Positions 1 to 8,459 of a DNA stretch of 64,000 bases are shown here, in pieces; positions within the stretch are counted from its first letter, which is position 1; every line of letters begins with the position of its first letter. The position numbers and the translations under genes were made by a program. Source of the DNA: Acetatifactor aquisgranensis (GTDB taxonomy: Bacteria > Bacillota > Clostridia > Lachnospirales > Lachnospiraceae); contig NZ_CALPDH010000005.1 in the NCBI RefSeq assembly GCF_943193215.1, forward strand, positions 1 through 64,000, written 5' to 3'. The notes below the pieces were generated by a model. That model saw only the letters and a program-made list of their open reading frames with translations. It had not been told where the DNA came from and ran no database searches.

Positions 1-84
1 TACCATAGCAACAGGGACGTAAGAGAATCTGGTTTACTGGCCATATAACTTTACCGACCCATTTGCTGACTAACACCATACATA

Positions 85-113
85 TTGACATTTTTCAATT
101 ATAATGATACCCT
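85..113 (+). promoter_or_regulatory. Putative sigma-A promoter of the sugar ABC transporter operon
   Basis: A perfect -35 hexamer TTGACA lies at 85-90. A weak -10 (TACCCT, 108-113) follows after 17 bp. A TATAAT at 100-105 is too close to this -35 to pair with it. The permease gene starts 71 bp downstream of the -10, so a leader carrying the cre site is likely. Confidence 0.5.
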
Positions 114-120
114 AAAAGCA

Positions 121-134
121 TGAAACCGATTGCA
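121..134 (+). promoter_or_regulatory. Catabolite-responsive element (cre) candidate
   Basis: TGAAACCGATTGCA matches the CcpA consensus TGWAANCGNTNWCA at all but one fixed position. It sits just downstream of the promoter and upstream of the first permease gene. That position would give glucose repression of the sugar transporter. The match is seen directly; the regulation is inferred. Confidence 0.6.
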
Positions 135-183
135 GAACAAGCAATCTGTTTACATTAAAACAGGAATGGGAGAGTGAGAGCAC

Positions 184-1152
184 ATGTCCAAAAACAAGCA
201 GGAATCAAAACCCGCGGTTCAAGTGAAGCAGCTTACACTGTGGGAAAAGATTGTCAGGCATCGCATACTGATTCTTATGTGCCTGCCGGCAATCATCTAC
301 TTTATCGCCTTTAGTTATGCGCCCTTGCCGGGCATCTGGGTAGCTTTCGTCAAGTACAACTACCGGGACGGTATATTCGGAAGCAAATTCATCGGACTGG
401 ATAATTTCGAGTTTCTGGCCACTTCGGGGAAACTGCTGGAGCTGACCAAGAACACGGTTCTGTACAATCTGGCGTTCATCCTGCTGGGCAATTTTCTGGC
501 GGTGTTCGTGGCAATCCTGCTGAACGAGATACAGAGCAAGTGGTTCAAGAAAGCCTCCCAGACAGTGATGTTCCTTCCCTACTTTATCTCTCAGGTACTG
601 GTGGGCATCCTGGTCTTCTATCTGCTGAACTATGATACCGGCCTTGTGAACGGAATCCTGAGGAACCTGGGGGTGGCTGAAGAGTCGCTGTGGCAGCCCT
701 ATTCCACGCCGGGGGTGTGGCCGGTGCTGCTGGTCATCATCTATCTGTGGCAGCAGACGGGATACAACTCCGTGGTCTATTTCGCGGCCATCTGCGGCAT
801 CGACGCCGAGATGATGGAGGCGGCGAAGGTGGACGGAGCCAACGGCTTCCAGAGGATACGCTACATACTTCTTCCCAGCTTAAAGCCTACGATAGTGGTA
901 CTGCTGCTCTTCGCACTGGGCGGCATCGTGAAAGGCAACTTCGGTCTGTTCTATAACGTGGTGGGCACCAACCCGCTGCTGTACAGCACCACGGACATCA
1001 TCGAGACCTATGTGTACCGCGCTACCGTGGCAGAGTTCAACTTCTCCAGAGCATCTGCCGTAGGCCTGTACCAGTCCGTGATCGGCTTTGTAATCGTCAT
1101 GGCGGTGAACACCATCGTGAAGAAGATTGATCCCGACTATTCGCTGTTCTAA
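184..1152 (+). CDS. Carbohydrate ABC transporter permease (CUT1, LplB-like)
   Basis: Inner-membrane permease of a binding-protein-dependent sugar importer. The 322-aa protein has about six hydrophobic segments after a polar N-terminus. The EAA loop that contacts the ATPase is at about residue 212 (EAAKVDGANGF, followed by ILLP). This EAA sequence and the N-terminal region resemble the LplB/YteP group, which transports oligosaccharides. The gene is first in an operon with a second permease 16 bp downstream and a binding lipoprotein. No ATPase gene is nearby, so a shared MsmK-type ATPase encoded elsewhere probably energises it (inference). The start is set by a GGGAGAGTGAG stretch before ATG 184. 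The substrate cannot be read from sequence; beta-galactosides or other plant or mucin glycans fit the neighbouring GH35 gene. Confidence 0.88.
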   Translation: MSKNKQESKPAVQVKQLTLWEKIVRHRILILMCLPAIIYFIAFSYAPLPGIWVAFVKYNYRDGIFGSKFIGLDNFEFLATSGKLLELTKNTVLYNLAFILLGNFLAVFVAILLNEIQSKWFKKASQTVMFLPYFISQVLVGILVFYLLNYDTGLVNGILRNLGVAEESLWQPYSTPGVWPVLLVIIYLWQQTGYNSVVYFAAICGIDAEMMEAAKVDGANGFQRIRYILLPSLKPTIVVLLLFALGGIVKGNFGLFYNVVGTNPLLYSTTDIIETYVYRATVAEFNFSRASAVGLYQSVIGFVIVMAVNTIVKKIDPDYSLF

Positions 1153-1168
1153 AGGAAGGAGGAGAAAA

Positions 1169-2092
1169 ATGGCAAACCAAGACAAAGACTTAATGGAATC
1201 CGGTGCCAAGGTGAAGCTTGGCACATCAGATAAGATAATCAGAGGCTTCGGATATGCATTCGTCACGTTTTACGCGATCTGCTGTATCGTGCCTTTCCTG
1301 GTCATCATAGGCACGTCCTTCGCCAGCGAGTCCGTGGTCCGGGCGGAAGGGGTACAGATTATCCCCAGCGAGTTCAGCCTGGAGGCCTATAAAATGGTCA
1401 CCAAGAGCGGCGGCATCTGGAAGTCCTACCTGCTGACCATATTGATGACGGCGCTGGGGACTACCGTGGGCCTGTCCATCATCTCCATGACGGGCTACGC
1501 GCTGCAGAGGAAGGACTTCTCCTTCCGGAACGGGATTTCGTTCTTCATCTACTTTACCAGCCTGTTCCAGGCAGGTCTTGCGCCTTACTACCTGCTGATG
1601 ACCCAGACCTACCACCTGACGGACAACTATCTGGCGGTGGCGCTGCCCCTGCTGATGTCGCCCTGGCTGATCATATTGATGAAGAACTTCGTGAAGGCTA
1701 TCCCCCACGAGATTACGGAGTCGGGCAAGATAGACGGGGCCGGGGACTTCAAGATATTCACCTCATTGATTCTGCCTATGCTCAAGCCTGCCCTGGCCAC
1801 CATCGGCCTGTTCCTGGCTCTGAGCTACTGGAACGAGTGGTACCAGTCCTCGCTGTTCTTAAGCTCCAAGGTGGCTGTGAAGCCCCTGCAGTATACGCTG
1901 TACGAGATTGTGAACAAGAACGAGGCGCTGAAGAACTCTGTGGCAGGGCAGTACATCAACCTGGCGGACATCCCTCAGGAGACCGTGAAGATGGCCAACG
2001 CGGTGCTGGCCACCGGCCCTATCGTGCTGCTGTATCCCTTCGTGCAGAAGTACTTCATCAGCGGCATTACCGTAGGCGCGGTGAAGGGCTGA
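1169..2092 (+). CDS. Carbohydrate ABC transporter permease (CUT1, LplC/YtcP-like)
   Basis: Second membrane subunit of the sugar importer, pairing with the upstream permease. The 307-aa protein has about six membrane segments. Its EAA loop is a variant, ESGKIDGAGDF followed by LILP, near residue 190. The ATG at 1169 is chosen because AAGGAGGAG sits 6 bp upstream; a longer reading from 1127 lacks such a site. The hydrophilic N-terminus and the C-terminal GITVGAVKG tail are typical of the LplC family. Same operon as its neighbours. Confidence 0.88.
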   Translation: MANQDKDLMESGAKVKLGTSDKIIRGFGYAFVTFYAICCIVPFLVIIGTSFASESVVRAEGVQIIPSEFSLEAYKMVTKSGGIWKSYLLTILMTALGTTVGLSIISMTGYALQRKDFSFRNGISFFIYFTSLFQAGLAPYYLLMTQTYHLTDNYLAVALPLLMSPWLIILMKNFVKAIPHEITESGKIDGAGDFKIFTSLILPMLKPALATIGLFLALSYWNEWYQSSLFLSSKVAVKPLQYTLYEIVNKNEALKNSVAGQYINLADIPQETVKMANAVLATGPIVLLYPFVQKYFISGITVGAVKG

Positions 2093-2144
2093 CGCCGAGA
2101 CGTGTCCGGATAGCGCAAATTTGAGAGAAATCGGAGAGGATAAT

Positions 2145-2202
2145 GATAAATAGCTCCTGCGGGAGCCCCATAAGGCCCCCGGGAGTTATCTATAAAACCA
2201 TA
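2145..2202 (+). repeat. Imperfect stem-loop between permease and binding-protein genes
   Basis: The stretch from GATAAATAGCTCC to GGGAGTTATC can fold into a GC-rich stem with G-U pairs and small bulges. No T-run follows, so it is not a classical terminator. Such hairpins between permease and binding-protein genes often stabilise the downstream mRNA so the binding protein is made in excess; that role is inferred. Confidence 0.45.
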
Positions 2203-2221
2203 ATGAAATGGAGGAAAAAAG

Positions 2222-3922
2222 ATGAAAAAGAAAGTAATTGCGGCATTGCTTGCCGCAACGATGGTTCTGGGCATGACGGCCTGCGGCGGTGGCGACACGC
2301 AGAGCTCCGCGCCCGCTGAATCCAGTGAGGAGAGCAGCGCGGAAGAGTCTTCCGAGTCTTCTGACGCTTCTGACGCGGGAGAAGAGGAGTCCTCTGCCGA
2401 GGAAGAGTCAGCAGGCGGCGAAGAGGCGGCCGGCGGGGATATCGACACCTCCGAGCATGTCGTCATCAACTACATGACCACAGGCGACGCGCCCTCTGGA
2501 GAAGCCAAGGAGCGTCTGGACGAGATGATGGCAGAGCTGAACGCGATCCTCACCGAGAAGGTGAACGCGGAGCTGGAAATCTACTACATTTCCTGGACGG
2601 ATTATCTTTCCAACTACAACCTGACACTGGCCCGTATGGACGGCACCGTAGACCTGGTAGGCACCGCTTCCGACTGGCTGGATGCATGGCCGAACTCCAA
2701 GAACGGCGCTTTCATAGAGCTGTCCGAGGAGATGCTGCAGACCTATGCGCCCAAGACATGGGCCAGCATTCCCGCTGAGAACTGGGAGATGTGCAAATAC
2801 AACGGTGAGATTTACCTGATTCCTGAGGACAATTACGCGCAGTGGACCAACCACGGCTTCACCTATCGTCTGGACTGGGCGAAGGAAGCAGGATTGGCTG
2901 ACGGCGTGCACAGCTGGGAGGACATGACCACCTACTTTAAGTGGGTGAAAGAGAACAAGGCCGACATCACCCCCTGGGATTCCGACGGTACCCAGTATGC
3001 CACCATGGTGGGCGGCTGGATTTCTTCCCATTCCAACTATATCGCCATCGAGGGCATCAACTCCGGCGCTATGTGGGGCGGCACCAAGGACGATCCCTAC
3101 ACCATCTATTCTCCTTACATGACCGACACGGATTCCCTGGTGGAGTTCGCGAAGATGATGAAGGAGTGGGACGAAATCGGCGTATGGAAGACCGACGTGC
3201 TGAACAACACCACATCCACCAACCGTGACGACTACCGCATCGGCAAGGTCGCCGCAGAGCAGCACCATACCCAGACCTGGACCGACCTGGTAAGCCATAC
3301 CGAGGCCAACAAGATCTATCAGGAGGACGAGAATGCTGAAAGCGGTTTCTTCTACTTCGGCGAGGAGACCCAGAATGTAGTGGCCCTTTCCATTACCCAC
3401 GGCGCAATGGCCGTGTCCGCAGGCAGCGCCAACCCTGAGAGGGCTCTGATGGTATATGACCTGCTGAGGAACGATCCCGACTGCTATACCCTGTTCAACT
3501 ATGGTATCAAGGGCGTGTCATGGGATACCAATGACGAGGGCCTGAGGGTCATCCCTGAAGGCTACAACAGCGACACCGACAACATCAACGGCATGACCAA
3601 CTTCTGGTGGGGACGTAACGACGACCTGGAGGTAAGGGACGCTACCAGGGATTGGGACAAGATTGACGCTATGTACGCAGAGTACGACAAGATTAAGATT
3701 CCTTATCAGTACGGCCTGTTCGTGCCTGAGGTGGATTCCATCGAGGGACAGATTTCAAACATCAACGAGGTACACACCAACTACATGAAGCAGATCGCGT
3801 TCGGTAAGTACTCCGGAACCGCTGAGGAGATTGTAGCTGAGTACCAGGCTGCCCTGGAAGCCGCCGGCATCAATGAGGTCACAGAGGAGCTGCAGAGACA
3901 GATCAGCGAAGTGTATCAATAA
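2222..3922 (+). CDS. Extracellular solute-binding lipoprotein of the sugar ABC transporter
   Basis: Captures the sugar outside the cell and delivers it to the two upstream permeases. The 566-aa precursor has a type II signal peptide with lipobox LGMTAC (Cys about 21). A Gly/Ser/Glu-rich low-complexity linker of about 50 residues follows and tethers the binding domain to the membrane. Length and the aromatic-rich composition fit the large LplA/YtcQ-type binding proteins of CUT1 systems. GGAGG lies 8 bp before ATG 2222. A rho-independent terminator follows at 3992. The extreme acidic Ser/Glu linker is typical of Lachnospiraceae lipoproteins. Confidence 0.88.
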   Translation: MKKKVIAALLAATMVLGMTACGGGDTQSSAPAESSEESSAEESSESSDASDAGEEESSAEEESAGGEEAAGGDIDTSEHVVINYMTTGDAPSGEAKERLDEMMAELNAILTEKVNAELEIYYISWTDYLSNYNLTLARMDGTVDLVGTASDWLDAWPNSKNGAFIELSEEMLQTYAPKTWASIPAENWEMCKYNGEIYLIPEDNYAQWTNHGFTYRLDWAKEAGLADGVHSWEDMTTYFKWVKENKADITPWDSDGTQYATMVGGWISSHSNYIAIEGINSGAMWGGTKDDPYTIYSPYMTDTDSLVEFAKMMKEWDEIGVWKTDVLNNTTSTNRDDYRIGKVAAEQHHTQTWTDLVSHTEANKIYQEDENAESGFFYFGEETQNVVALSITHGAMAVSAGSANPERALMVYDLLRNDPDCYTLFNYGIKGVSWDTNDEGLRVIPEGYNSDTDNINGMTNFWWGRNDDLEVRDATRDWDKIDAMYAEYDKIKIPYQYGLFVPEVDSIEGQISNINEVHTNYMKQIAFGKYSGTAEEIVAEYQAALEAAGINEVTEELQRQISEVYQ

Positions 3923-3991
3923 GCCGGATATGCTGAAAGCAGAGGGGATTCCTCTGCCAAAGCCGGAACGGAATGCAAAATGTACATGGGA

Positions 3992-4030
3992 GGGAGCGCC
4001 GAAGCCGAGAGGGGGAGGTGCTCCCTTTTT
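3992..4030 (+). terminator. Rho-independent terminator of the sugar transporter operon
   Basis: A 9-bp stem (GGGAGCGCC at 3992-4000 with GGTGCTCCC at 4017-4025, one G-U pair) is followed directly by TTTTT. It ends the permease-permease-lipoprotein operon and separates it from the GH35 promoter. Confidence 0.8.
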
Positions 4031-4057
4031 GGCGAACATGTAGCAAAGTCCCTGTTC

Positions 4058-4086
4058 TTGTCATTTCTGCCATGATATGGTATACT
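4058..4086 (+). promoter_or_regulatory. Sigma-A promoter of the beta-galactosidase gene
   Basis: TTGTCA at 4058-4063 and TATACT at 4081-4086 are separated by exactly 17 bp. The cre palindrome begins 6 bp after the -10, so CcpA would cover the transcription start. Confidence 0.7.
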
Positions 4087-4091
4087 TCATT

Positions 4092-4105
4092 TGAAACCGG
4101 TATCA
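4092..4105 (+). promoter_or_regulatory. Perfect cre site over the GH35 transcription start
   Basis: TGAAACCGGTATCA fits the CcpA consensus TGWAANCGNTNWCA at every position and is nearly palindromic. Its place at about +1 predicts repression of the beta-galactosidase by preferred sugars. Confidence 0.75.
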
Positions 4106-4169
4106 GCAAGTATCTGTTTTAAAAGAGGTACTATGAAGTTATAAGATTGCGATGGAATGAGAGGTTATT

Positions 4170-5915
4170 ATGAGCACATTTGAAATCAGGGACAATTTCT
4201 ATCTGGACGGAGAGCCCGTCCGGATCATCTCCGGCGCGGTGCACTATTTCCGGATCGTGCCGCAGTACTGGCGGGACAGGCTGGAGAAGCTTAAGAGTAT
4301 GGGCTGCAACACGGTGGAGACCTACATCCCCTGGAACATGCACGAGCAGGAGAAGGGGCAGTTTCGCTTCCAGGGGATGCTGGACATCGAGGGATTCATC
4401 CGGCTGGCCCGGGAGCTGGGCCTGTATGTGATCGTCAGGCCCTCCCCCTACATCTGCGCGGAGTGGGAGTTCGGCGGTCTGCCCGCCTGGCTGCTCCGAG
4501 AGGACGGCATGCGGCTGCGGGTGAGCTATGGCCCCTTCCTGCGGCATGTGGAGGAGTATTACAAGGTGCTGCTCCCGAAGCTCACCCCCTGGCAGTGCAC
4601 CAAGGGAGGCCCCGTCATCCTGATGCAGGTGGAGAACGAGTATGGCTATTACGCCAATGACCGCGGCTACCTGGAGGAAATCAGGAAGCTGATGCGCCGG
4701 GGCGGCGTGGAGGTGCCTTTGGTGACATCGGACGGCCCTTTCCCGGAGAGCCTGAACGGAGGGAAGCTTCCGGGCGCCTTGCCCACGGGGAACTTCGGCT
4801 CCAGGACCGAGGAGCGCTTCGGGACGCTGCGCCAGTACACGGAGGGCGGGCCTCTGATGTGCACGGAGTTCTGGGTGGGCTGGTTCGACCACTGGGGCAA
4901 CGGGGGCCATATGCGGGGCAACCTGGAGGAGAGCGTAAAGGATCTGGACAAGATGCTGGAGCTGGGCCATGTGAACATCTACATGTTCGAGGGCGGCACC
5001 AATTTCGGCTTCATGAACGGCTCCAACTATTATGACGAGCTGACCCCGGACGTGACCTCCTACGACTATGACGCGGTGCTCACCGAGGACGGCCGGATTA
5101 CGGAGAAGTACCGCCGCTACCGGGAAGTCATCGGGAAATACGCTGTGCTGCCGGAGATGGAGTTCTCCACGGAAATCCGCAGGAAATCATACGGTACGCT
5201 GGAGGCCTGCGAAAAGGTGAGCCTGGTGTCCACTTTGGACAGCATCAGCAAAGGGACGGAGAGCGTCTGGCCCCAGTCCATGGAGCGTCTGGGCCAGAAC
5301 TACGGCTACATCCTTTACCGCACCACGCTGCACACGGAGGAGAACCTGGAAAAAATCAGGCTCTGGGGTGCAAACGACAGGGCGGACATCCTGCTGGATG
5401 ACAAGCTTGTAGCCACATTGTACGACAGGGAGCTTCTGAAGGAGCGGGAGCTGAACCTGCCAGCCCGGCGGGACGCCAGGCTGGACATCCTCATGGAGAA
5501 CATGGGCCGGGTGAACTTCGGCCCCTACATGGAGCGCCAGCGCAAGGGCATCGACCAGTGCGTGCAGATCAACGGGCATATGCACAACCACTGGGTGCAG
5601 TATCCGCTGCCCCTGGACAATGTGGACAAGGTGGACTTTGACCGGGAGTATCTGCCCGGCACGCCGGCGTTCTACCGTTTCGTCTTCAACGTGGAGGAGA
5701 TCGGGGACACCTTCCTTGACTTCGAAGGATGGGGGAAGGGCTGCGCCTTCGTGAACGGATTTAATATAGGAAGATTCTGGGAGATAGGGCCTCAGAAGCG
5801 GCTCTACATCCCCGGCCCCCTGCTGAGAGAGGGGGAGAACGAAATCATCCTCTTCGAGACGGAGGGGAAGGCCCCGGGCACCATCGCGCTGCAAGGCGAG
5901 CCGGACATAGGATGA
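4170..5915 (+). CDS. Beta-galactosidase, glycoside hydrolase family 35
   Basis: Retaining beta-galactosidase that removes terminal beta-galactose from oligosaccharides. The 581-aa protein starts with the GH35 TIM barrel (GAVHYFRIVPQYWRD near residue 22). The acid/base Glu157 is in QVENEYGYY and the nucleophile Glu233 is in CTEFWVGWFDHWG. Two beta-sandwich domains follow; the last ends with a NGFNIGRFW motif typical of GH35. There is no signal peptide, so it acts in the cytoplasm on sugars brought in by an importer such as the upstream ABC system. The promoter and the perfect cre indicate CcpA control. Length matches bacterial GH35 enzymes of about 580-600 aa. Confidence 0.93.
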   Translation: MSTFEIRDNFYLDGEPVRIISGAVHYFRIVPQYWRDRLEKLKSMGCNTVETYIPWNMHEQEKGQFRFQGMLDIEGFIRLARELGLYVIVRPSPYICAEWEFGGLPAWLLREDGMRLRVSYGPFLRHVEEYYKVLLPKLTPWQCTKGGPVILMQVENEYGYYANDRGYLEEIRKLMRRGGVEVPLVTSDGPFPESLNGGKLPGALPTGNFGSRTEERFGTLRQYTEGGPLMCTEFWVGWFDHWGNGGHMRGNLEESVKDLDKMLELGHVNIYMFEGGTNFGFMNGSNYYDELTPDVTSYDYDAVLTEDGRITEKYRRYREVIGKYAVLPEMEFSTEIRRKSYGTLEACEKVSLVSTLDSISKGTESVWPQSMERLGQNYGYILYRTTLHTEENLEKIRLWGANDRADILLDDKLVATLYDRELLKERELNLPARRDARLDILMENMGRVNFGPYMERQRKGIDQCVQINGHMHNHWVQYPLPLDNVDKVDFDREYLPGTPAFYRFVFNVEEIGDTFLDFEGWGKGCAFVNGFNIGRFWEIGPQKRLYIPGPLLREGENEIILFETEGKAPGTIALQGEPDIG

Positions 5916-5987
5916 CGGAGACGAATGGCCATGCCGGGCATCGACATGGCCGCACAGGGATGATGATTATGGAGATTGGTTGAAAGA

Positions 5988-6020
5988 AAACGGTGCGGCC
6001 CTCTCGGGGCCGCACCGTTT
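5988..6020. terminator. Bidirectional terminator between convergent genes
   Basis: A perfect 13-bp stem (AAACGGTGCGGCC / GGCCGCACCGTTT) with a 7-nt loop. The minus-strand side runs into TTTTCTTTC, so it terminates the small membrane-protein gene and probably also the GH35 gene. Confidence 0.8.
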
Positions 6021-6062
6021 CATTCCTGAATTCGGACCAAATGAGAATAATTCAGACTGCCA

Positions 6063-6536
6063 TTATTTCAGGGGCTTCGCGCCGGCCTTTTCCTGGGCGG
6101 CTTCCAGAGCACGTCTGAAACGGCTCTTCTTCTTGGCGGGAGGCGCCTCGACCTTGCCGTGGAGCCCCCGGACGCTGAGTACGTAGATGCCGCTGACTAC
6201 AGCCTTGACCTCCTTCTTCACGGGCACGGAATCGAAGATTTTCTCATCGCAGATCAGGGACATGATCTGGGGCCCCACCTTGACCTTGACGATGGGGAGC
6301 TTGGAGCGGCGCATGAGCTTCGGCGTCTGGTCTAAGACCATCTGGGGCAGCCCCGCGTCCTTGAGCCGCATCCGTTTCTTGTCGATGATCAGCATCGAGA
6401 CGGTCTGCTTGTTGGCCTCCAGCATCTCCTGCTGTTCGGCCTGCTTCTTCTGGGCTTTCCTTCCGAGGAAATACAGCACGGCGATTAGCGCGGCCAGCAC
6501 CGCGACCACGATCAATACAATTATCCATGGGTTCAT
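6063..6536 (-). CDS. Conserved hypothetical single-pass membrane protein
   Basis: A 157-aa protein with one N-terminal transmembrane helix (about residues 4-25, IIVLIVVAVLAALIAVLYFL). A charged coiled-coil-like stretch follows, then a compact domain containing KLPIVKVKVGPQIMSLICD, and a basic tail rich in Lys, Arg and Ala. The topology suggests a membrane anchor with a cytoplasmic domain. I do not recognise a named family; similar small proteins occur in Lachnospiraceae. ATG 6536 is preferred because AAGGAGG lies 10 bp upstream; a TTG two codons earlier is too close to it. The gene stands alone, convergent with GH35. Confidence 0.65.
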   Translation of the reverse strand: MNPWIIVLIVVAVLAALIAVLYFLGRKAQKKQAEQQEMLEANKQTVSMLIIDKKRMRLKDAGLPQMVLDQTPKLMRRSKLPIVKVKVGPQIMSLICDEKIFDSVPVKKEVKAVVSGIYVLSVRGLHGKVEAPPAKKKSRFRRALEAAQEKAGAKPLK

Positions 6537-6563
6537 AAACAATGGGCCTCCTTGCGTAAGATT

Positions 6564-6724
6564 GTCTTTTTGTTACTGCTCACGGCTTCGCCGCTCACAG
6601 CAACATGATGCACACAAAATGAGCAAAGTACGCTCATTTTGGCGCTTGCTGTCTCGTGATTTTCGTGCATAATGCGCACGAAAACACTTCGCGGAGGCAC
6701 CTGTGAACAGTAACGTCTTTTTGT
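6564..6724. mobile_element. MITE-like palindromic element flanked by 10-bp direct repeats
   Basis: Terminal inverted repeats GTTACTGCTCAC (6572-6583) and GTGAACAGTAAC (6703-6714) bracket about 140 bp. Inside are two perfect 9-bp hairpins: AAAATGAGC/GCTCATTTT near 6618-6640 and TTTTCGTGC/GCACGAAAA at 6660-6684. The direct repeat GTCTTTTTGT occurs at 6564-6573 and again at 6715-6724, as expected for a target-site duplication. There is no coding capacity. Confidence 0.6.
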
Positions 6725-6772
6725 CTGTTTTTCATTTTAGCACAGATAGCTATGGATAAGCAACTAAATATG

Positions 6773-6781
6773 TGGTATAAT
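6773..6781 (+). promoter_or_regulatory. Extended -10 promoter element upstream of asnS
   Basis: TG-G-TATAAT at 6773-6781 is a consensus extended -10; no good -35 is visible. The roughly 150-nt leader that follows carries no T-box sequence. Confidence 0.45.
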
Positions 6782-6942
6782 TCAAAATTAAGGCTATAGT
6801 CTGTAATGGGCCAGCGCCTGTGACCGACGCATACCGGCCATGTGCTCCGGAGGGGCAGAGGCGGCCGCGGGAGGGCGGGGCTTACGGGCTGTACGGAAAG
6901 TAAACGAAATCAGCGCGCGGGACGCGCGGAAATGAGGAAATT

Positions 6943-8334
6943 ATGGAATTGACAGACATTAAAGAGCTTTACCGCAACCGCGGTGAGTACATTGGCAGGG
7001 AAGTGACCATTGGAGGCTGGGTCAGGAGCAACCGGGATTCCAAGAATTTCGGATTCCTGATGATCAACGACGGAACCTTTTTCGAGCCTCTGCAGGTGGT
7101 GTATGGGGACAGGCTTGCCAATTTCCAGGAGCTGTGCAGGACCAATGTGGGCGCTGCTCTGATTATAAGAGGTAGGATCGTGGAGACGCCGAACGCCAAG
7201 CAGCCCTTTGAGATGCAGGCGCTGGAGGCAGTGGTGGAGGGGCCGTCCTCGGCGGATTATCCTTTGCAGAAGAAGCGGCATACTTTCGAGTACCTGCGCA
7301 CCATATCCCACCTGCGCCCCAGGACCAATACATTCCAGGCAGTGTTCCGGGTGCGCTCGCTGATTGCCTACGCCATCCACAGCTTTTTCATGGAGAGGGG
7401 ATTCGTGTATGTGCATACGCCCCTGATCACGGGCAGCGACTGCGAGGGCGCGGGGGAGATGTTCCAGGTGACCACCATGGATCTGAACAATATTCCGAAG
7501 ACAGAGGACGGCCAGGTGGACTTTTCCCAGGATTTCTTCGGAAAATCCACCAATCTGACGGTAAGCGGCCAGCTGAATGTAGAAACGTACGCGTTTGCTT
7601 TTAAAAACGTATATACTTTCGGCCCCACCTTCCGGGCGGAGAATTCCAACACCACCCGCCACGCGGCGGAGTTCTGGATGATCGAGCCGGAGATGGCCTT
7701 CGCCGATTTGAAGGACGACATGCTGCTGGCGGAGAGCATGCTGAAGTACATCATCCGGTTTGTGTGTGAGAACGCGCCGGAGGAGATGGCTTTCTTCAAC
7801 CAGTTTGTGGACAAGGGGCTGTTGGAGCGCCTTAGATCTGTGGCGAGCTCCGATTTCGCCCATGTGACCTACACCGAGGCCATCGATATCCTGTCGAAGC
7901 ACAATGAGGCCTTCGACTACAAGGTGAGCTGGGGCTGCGATCTGCAGACGGAGCATGAGCGTTACCTCACGGAGGAAGTGTTCAAGCGCCCGGTTTTCGT
8001 GACGGATTACCCCAAGGAAATCAAGGCGTTCTATATGAAGCTGAACGAGGACGGCAAGACGGTGGCGGCCATGGACTGCCTGGTGCCCGGCATAGGGGAA
8101 ATCATCGGCGGCAGCCAGAGGGAGGATAAGCTGGAGCTTCTGGAGAAGCGGATGGAGGAGCTCGGGCTGAACAAGGAGGACTACGGCTTCTATCTGGATC
8201 TGCGGAGGTTCGGCTCCGTGCGGCACGCGGGCTTCGGCCTGGGCTTCGAGCGCTGCGTGATGTACCTGACCGGCATGGGGAATATCCGGGATGTGGTGCC
8301 ATTCCCCAGAACGGTGAAGAACTGCGATTTATAA
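6943..8334 (+). CDS. asnS: Asparagine--tRNA ligase
   Basis: Class II synthetase that charges tRNA-Asn in the cytoplasm. The 463-aa protein has an N-terminal OB-fold anticodon-binding domain (GGWVRSNRDSKNFGFLMIND near residues 22-43). The class IIb catalytic core follows: motif 2 in the FRAENSNTTRHAAEFWMIEPE region and motif 3 in the C-terminal GFGLGFERCVMYLTGMGNIRDV segment. The ending PFPRTVKNCDL suits AsnRS rather than AspRS. Length is standard. ATG 6943 follows ATGAGGAAATT. It is a single-gene unit. Confidence 0.95.
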   Translation: MELTDIKELYRNRGEYIGREVTIGGWVRSNRDSKNFGFLMINDGTFFEPLQVVYGDRLANFQELCRTNVGAALIIRGRIVETPNAKQPFEMQALEAVVEGPSSADYPLQKKRHTFEYLRTISHLRPRTNTFQAVFRVRSLIAYAIHSFFMERGFVYVHTPLITGSDCEGAGEMFQVTTMDLNNIPKTEDGQVDFSQDFFGKSTNLTVSGQLNVETYAFAFKNVYTFGPTFRAENSNTTRHAAEFWMIEPEMAFADLKDDMLLAESMLKYIIRFVCENAPEEMAFFNQFVDKGLLERLRSVASSDFAHVTYTEAIDILSKHNEAFDYKVSWGCDLQTEHERYLTEEVFKRPVFVTDYPKEIKAFYMKLNEDGKTVAAMDCLVPGIGEIIGGSQREDKLELLEKRMEELGLNKEDYGFYLDLRRFGSVRHAGFGLGFERCVMYLTGMGNIRDVVPFPRTVKNCDL

Positions 8335-8373
8335 TATCTTAAGGTTTTAGAGGATGAAAAAAGCCACGGAATG

Positions 8374-8382
8374 TGGTATGAT
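8374..8382 (+). promoter_or_regulatory. Extended -10 promoter of the NlpC/P60 gene
   Basis: TG-G-TATGAT at 8374-8382 precedes a leader of about 70 nt. The leader contains a small hairpin GTGCGC-TGAA-GCGCAC at 8422-8437. No riboswitch architecture could be recognised in this short stretch. Confidence 0.4.
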
Positions 8383-8459
8383 GTTGACACGCAAGAGCAT
8401 CATGTCAAAATTTGATTCCATGTGCGCTGAAGCGCACGAAAGCAGGGTATGCCGGGTTT

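Noticed and set aside
2408..3400. Long antisense open frame across the binding-protein gene
   Set aside because: It is a codon-bias shadow of the lipoprotein gene in GC-rich DNA; no ribosome site or domain is seen. Similar shadows over GH35, asnS, trkA, trkH, pfl-like, proS and the ABC genes were also left out.
6782..6942. T-box leader for asnS
   Set aside because: The leader lacks the conserved T-box sequence (GGTGGTACC-like) and a downstream terminator.
8335..8459. Riboswitch (c-di-AMP type) before the NlpC/P60 gene
   Set aside because: The space is too short and only a 6-bp hairpin is present.
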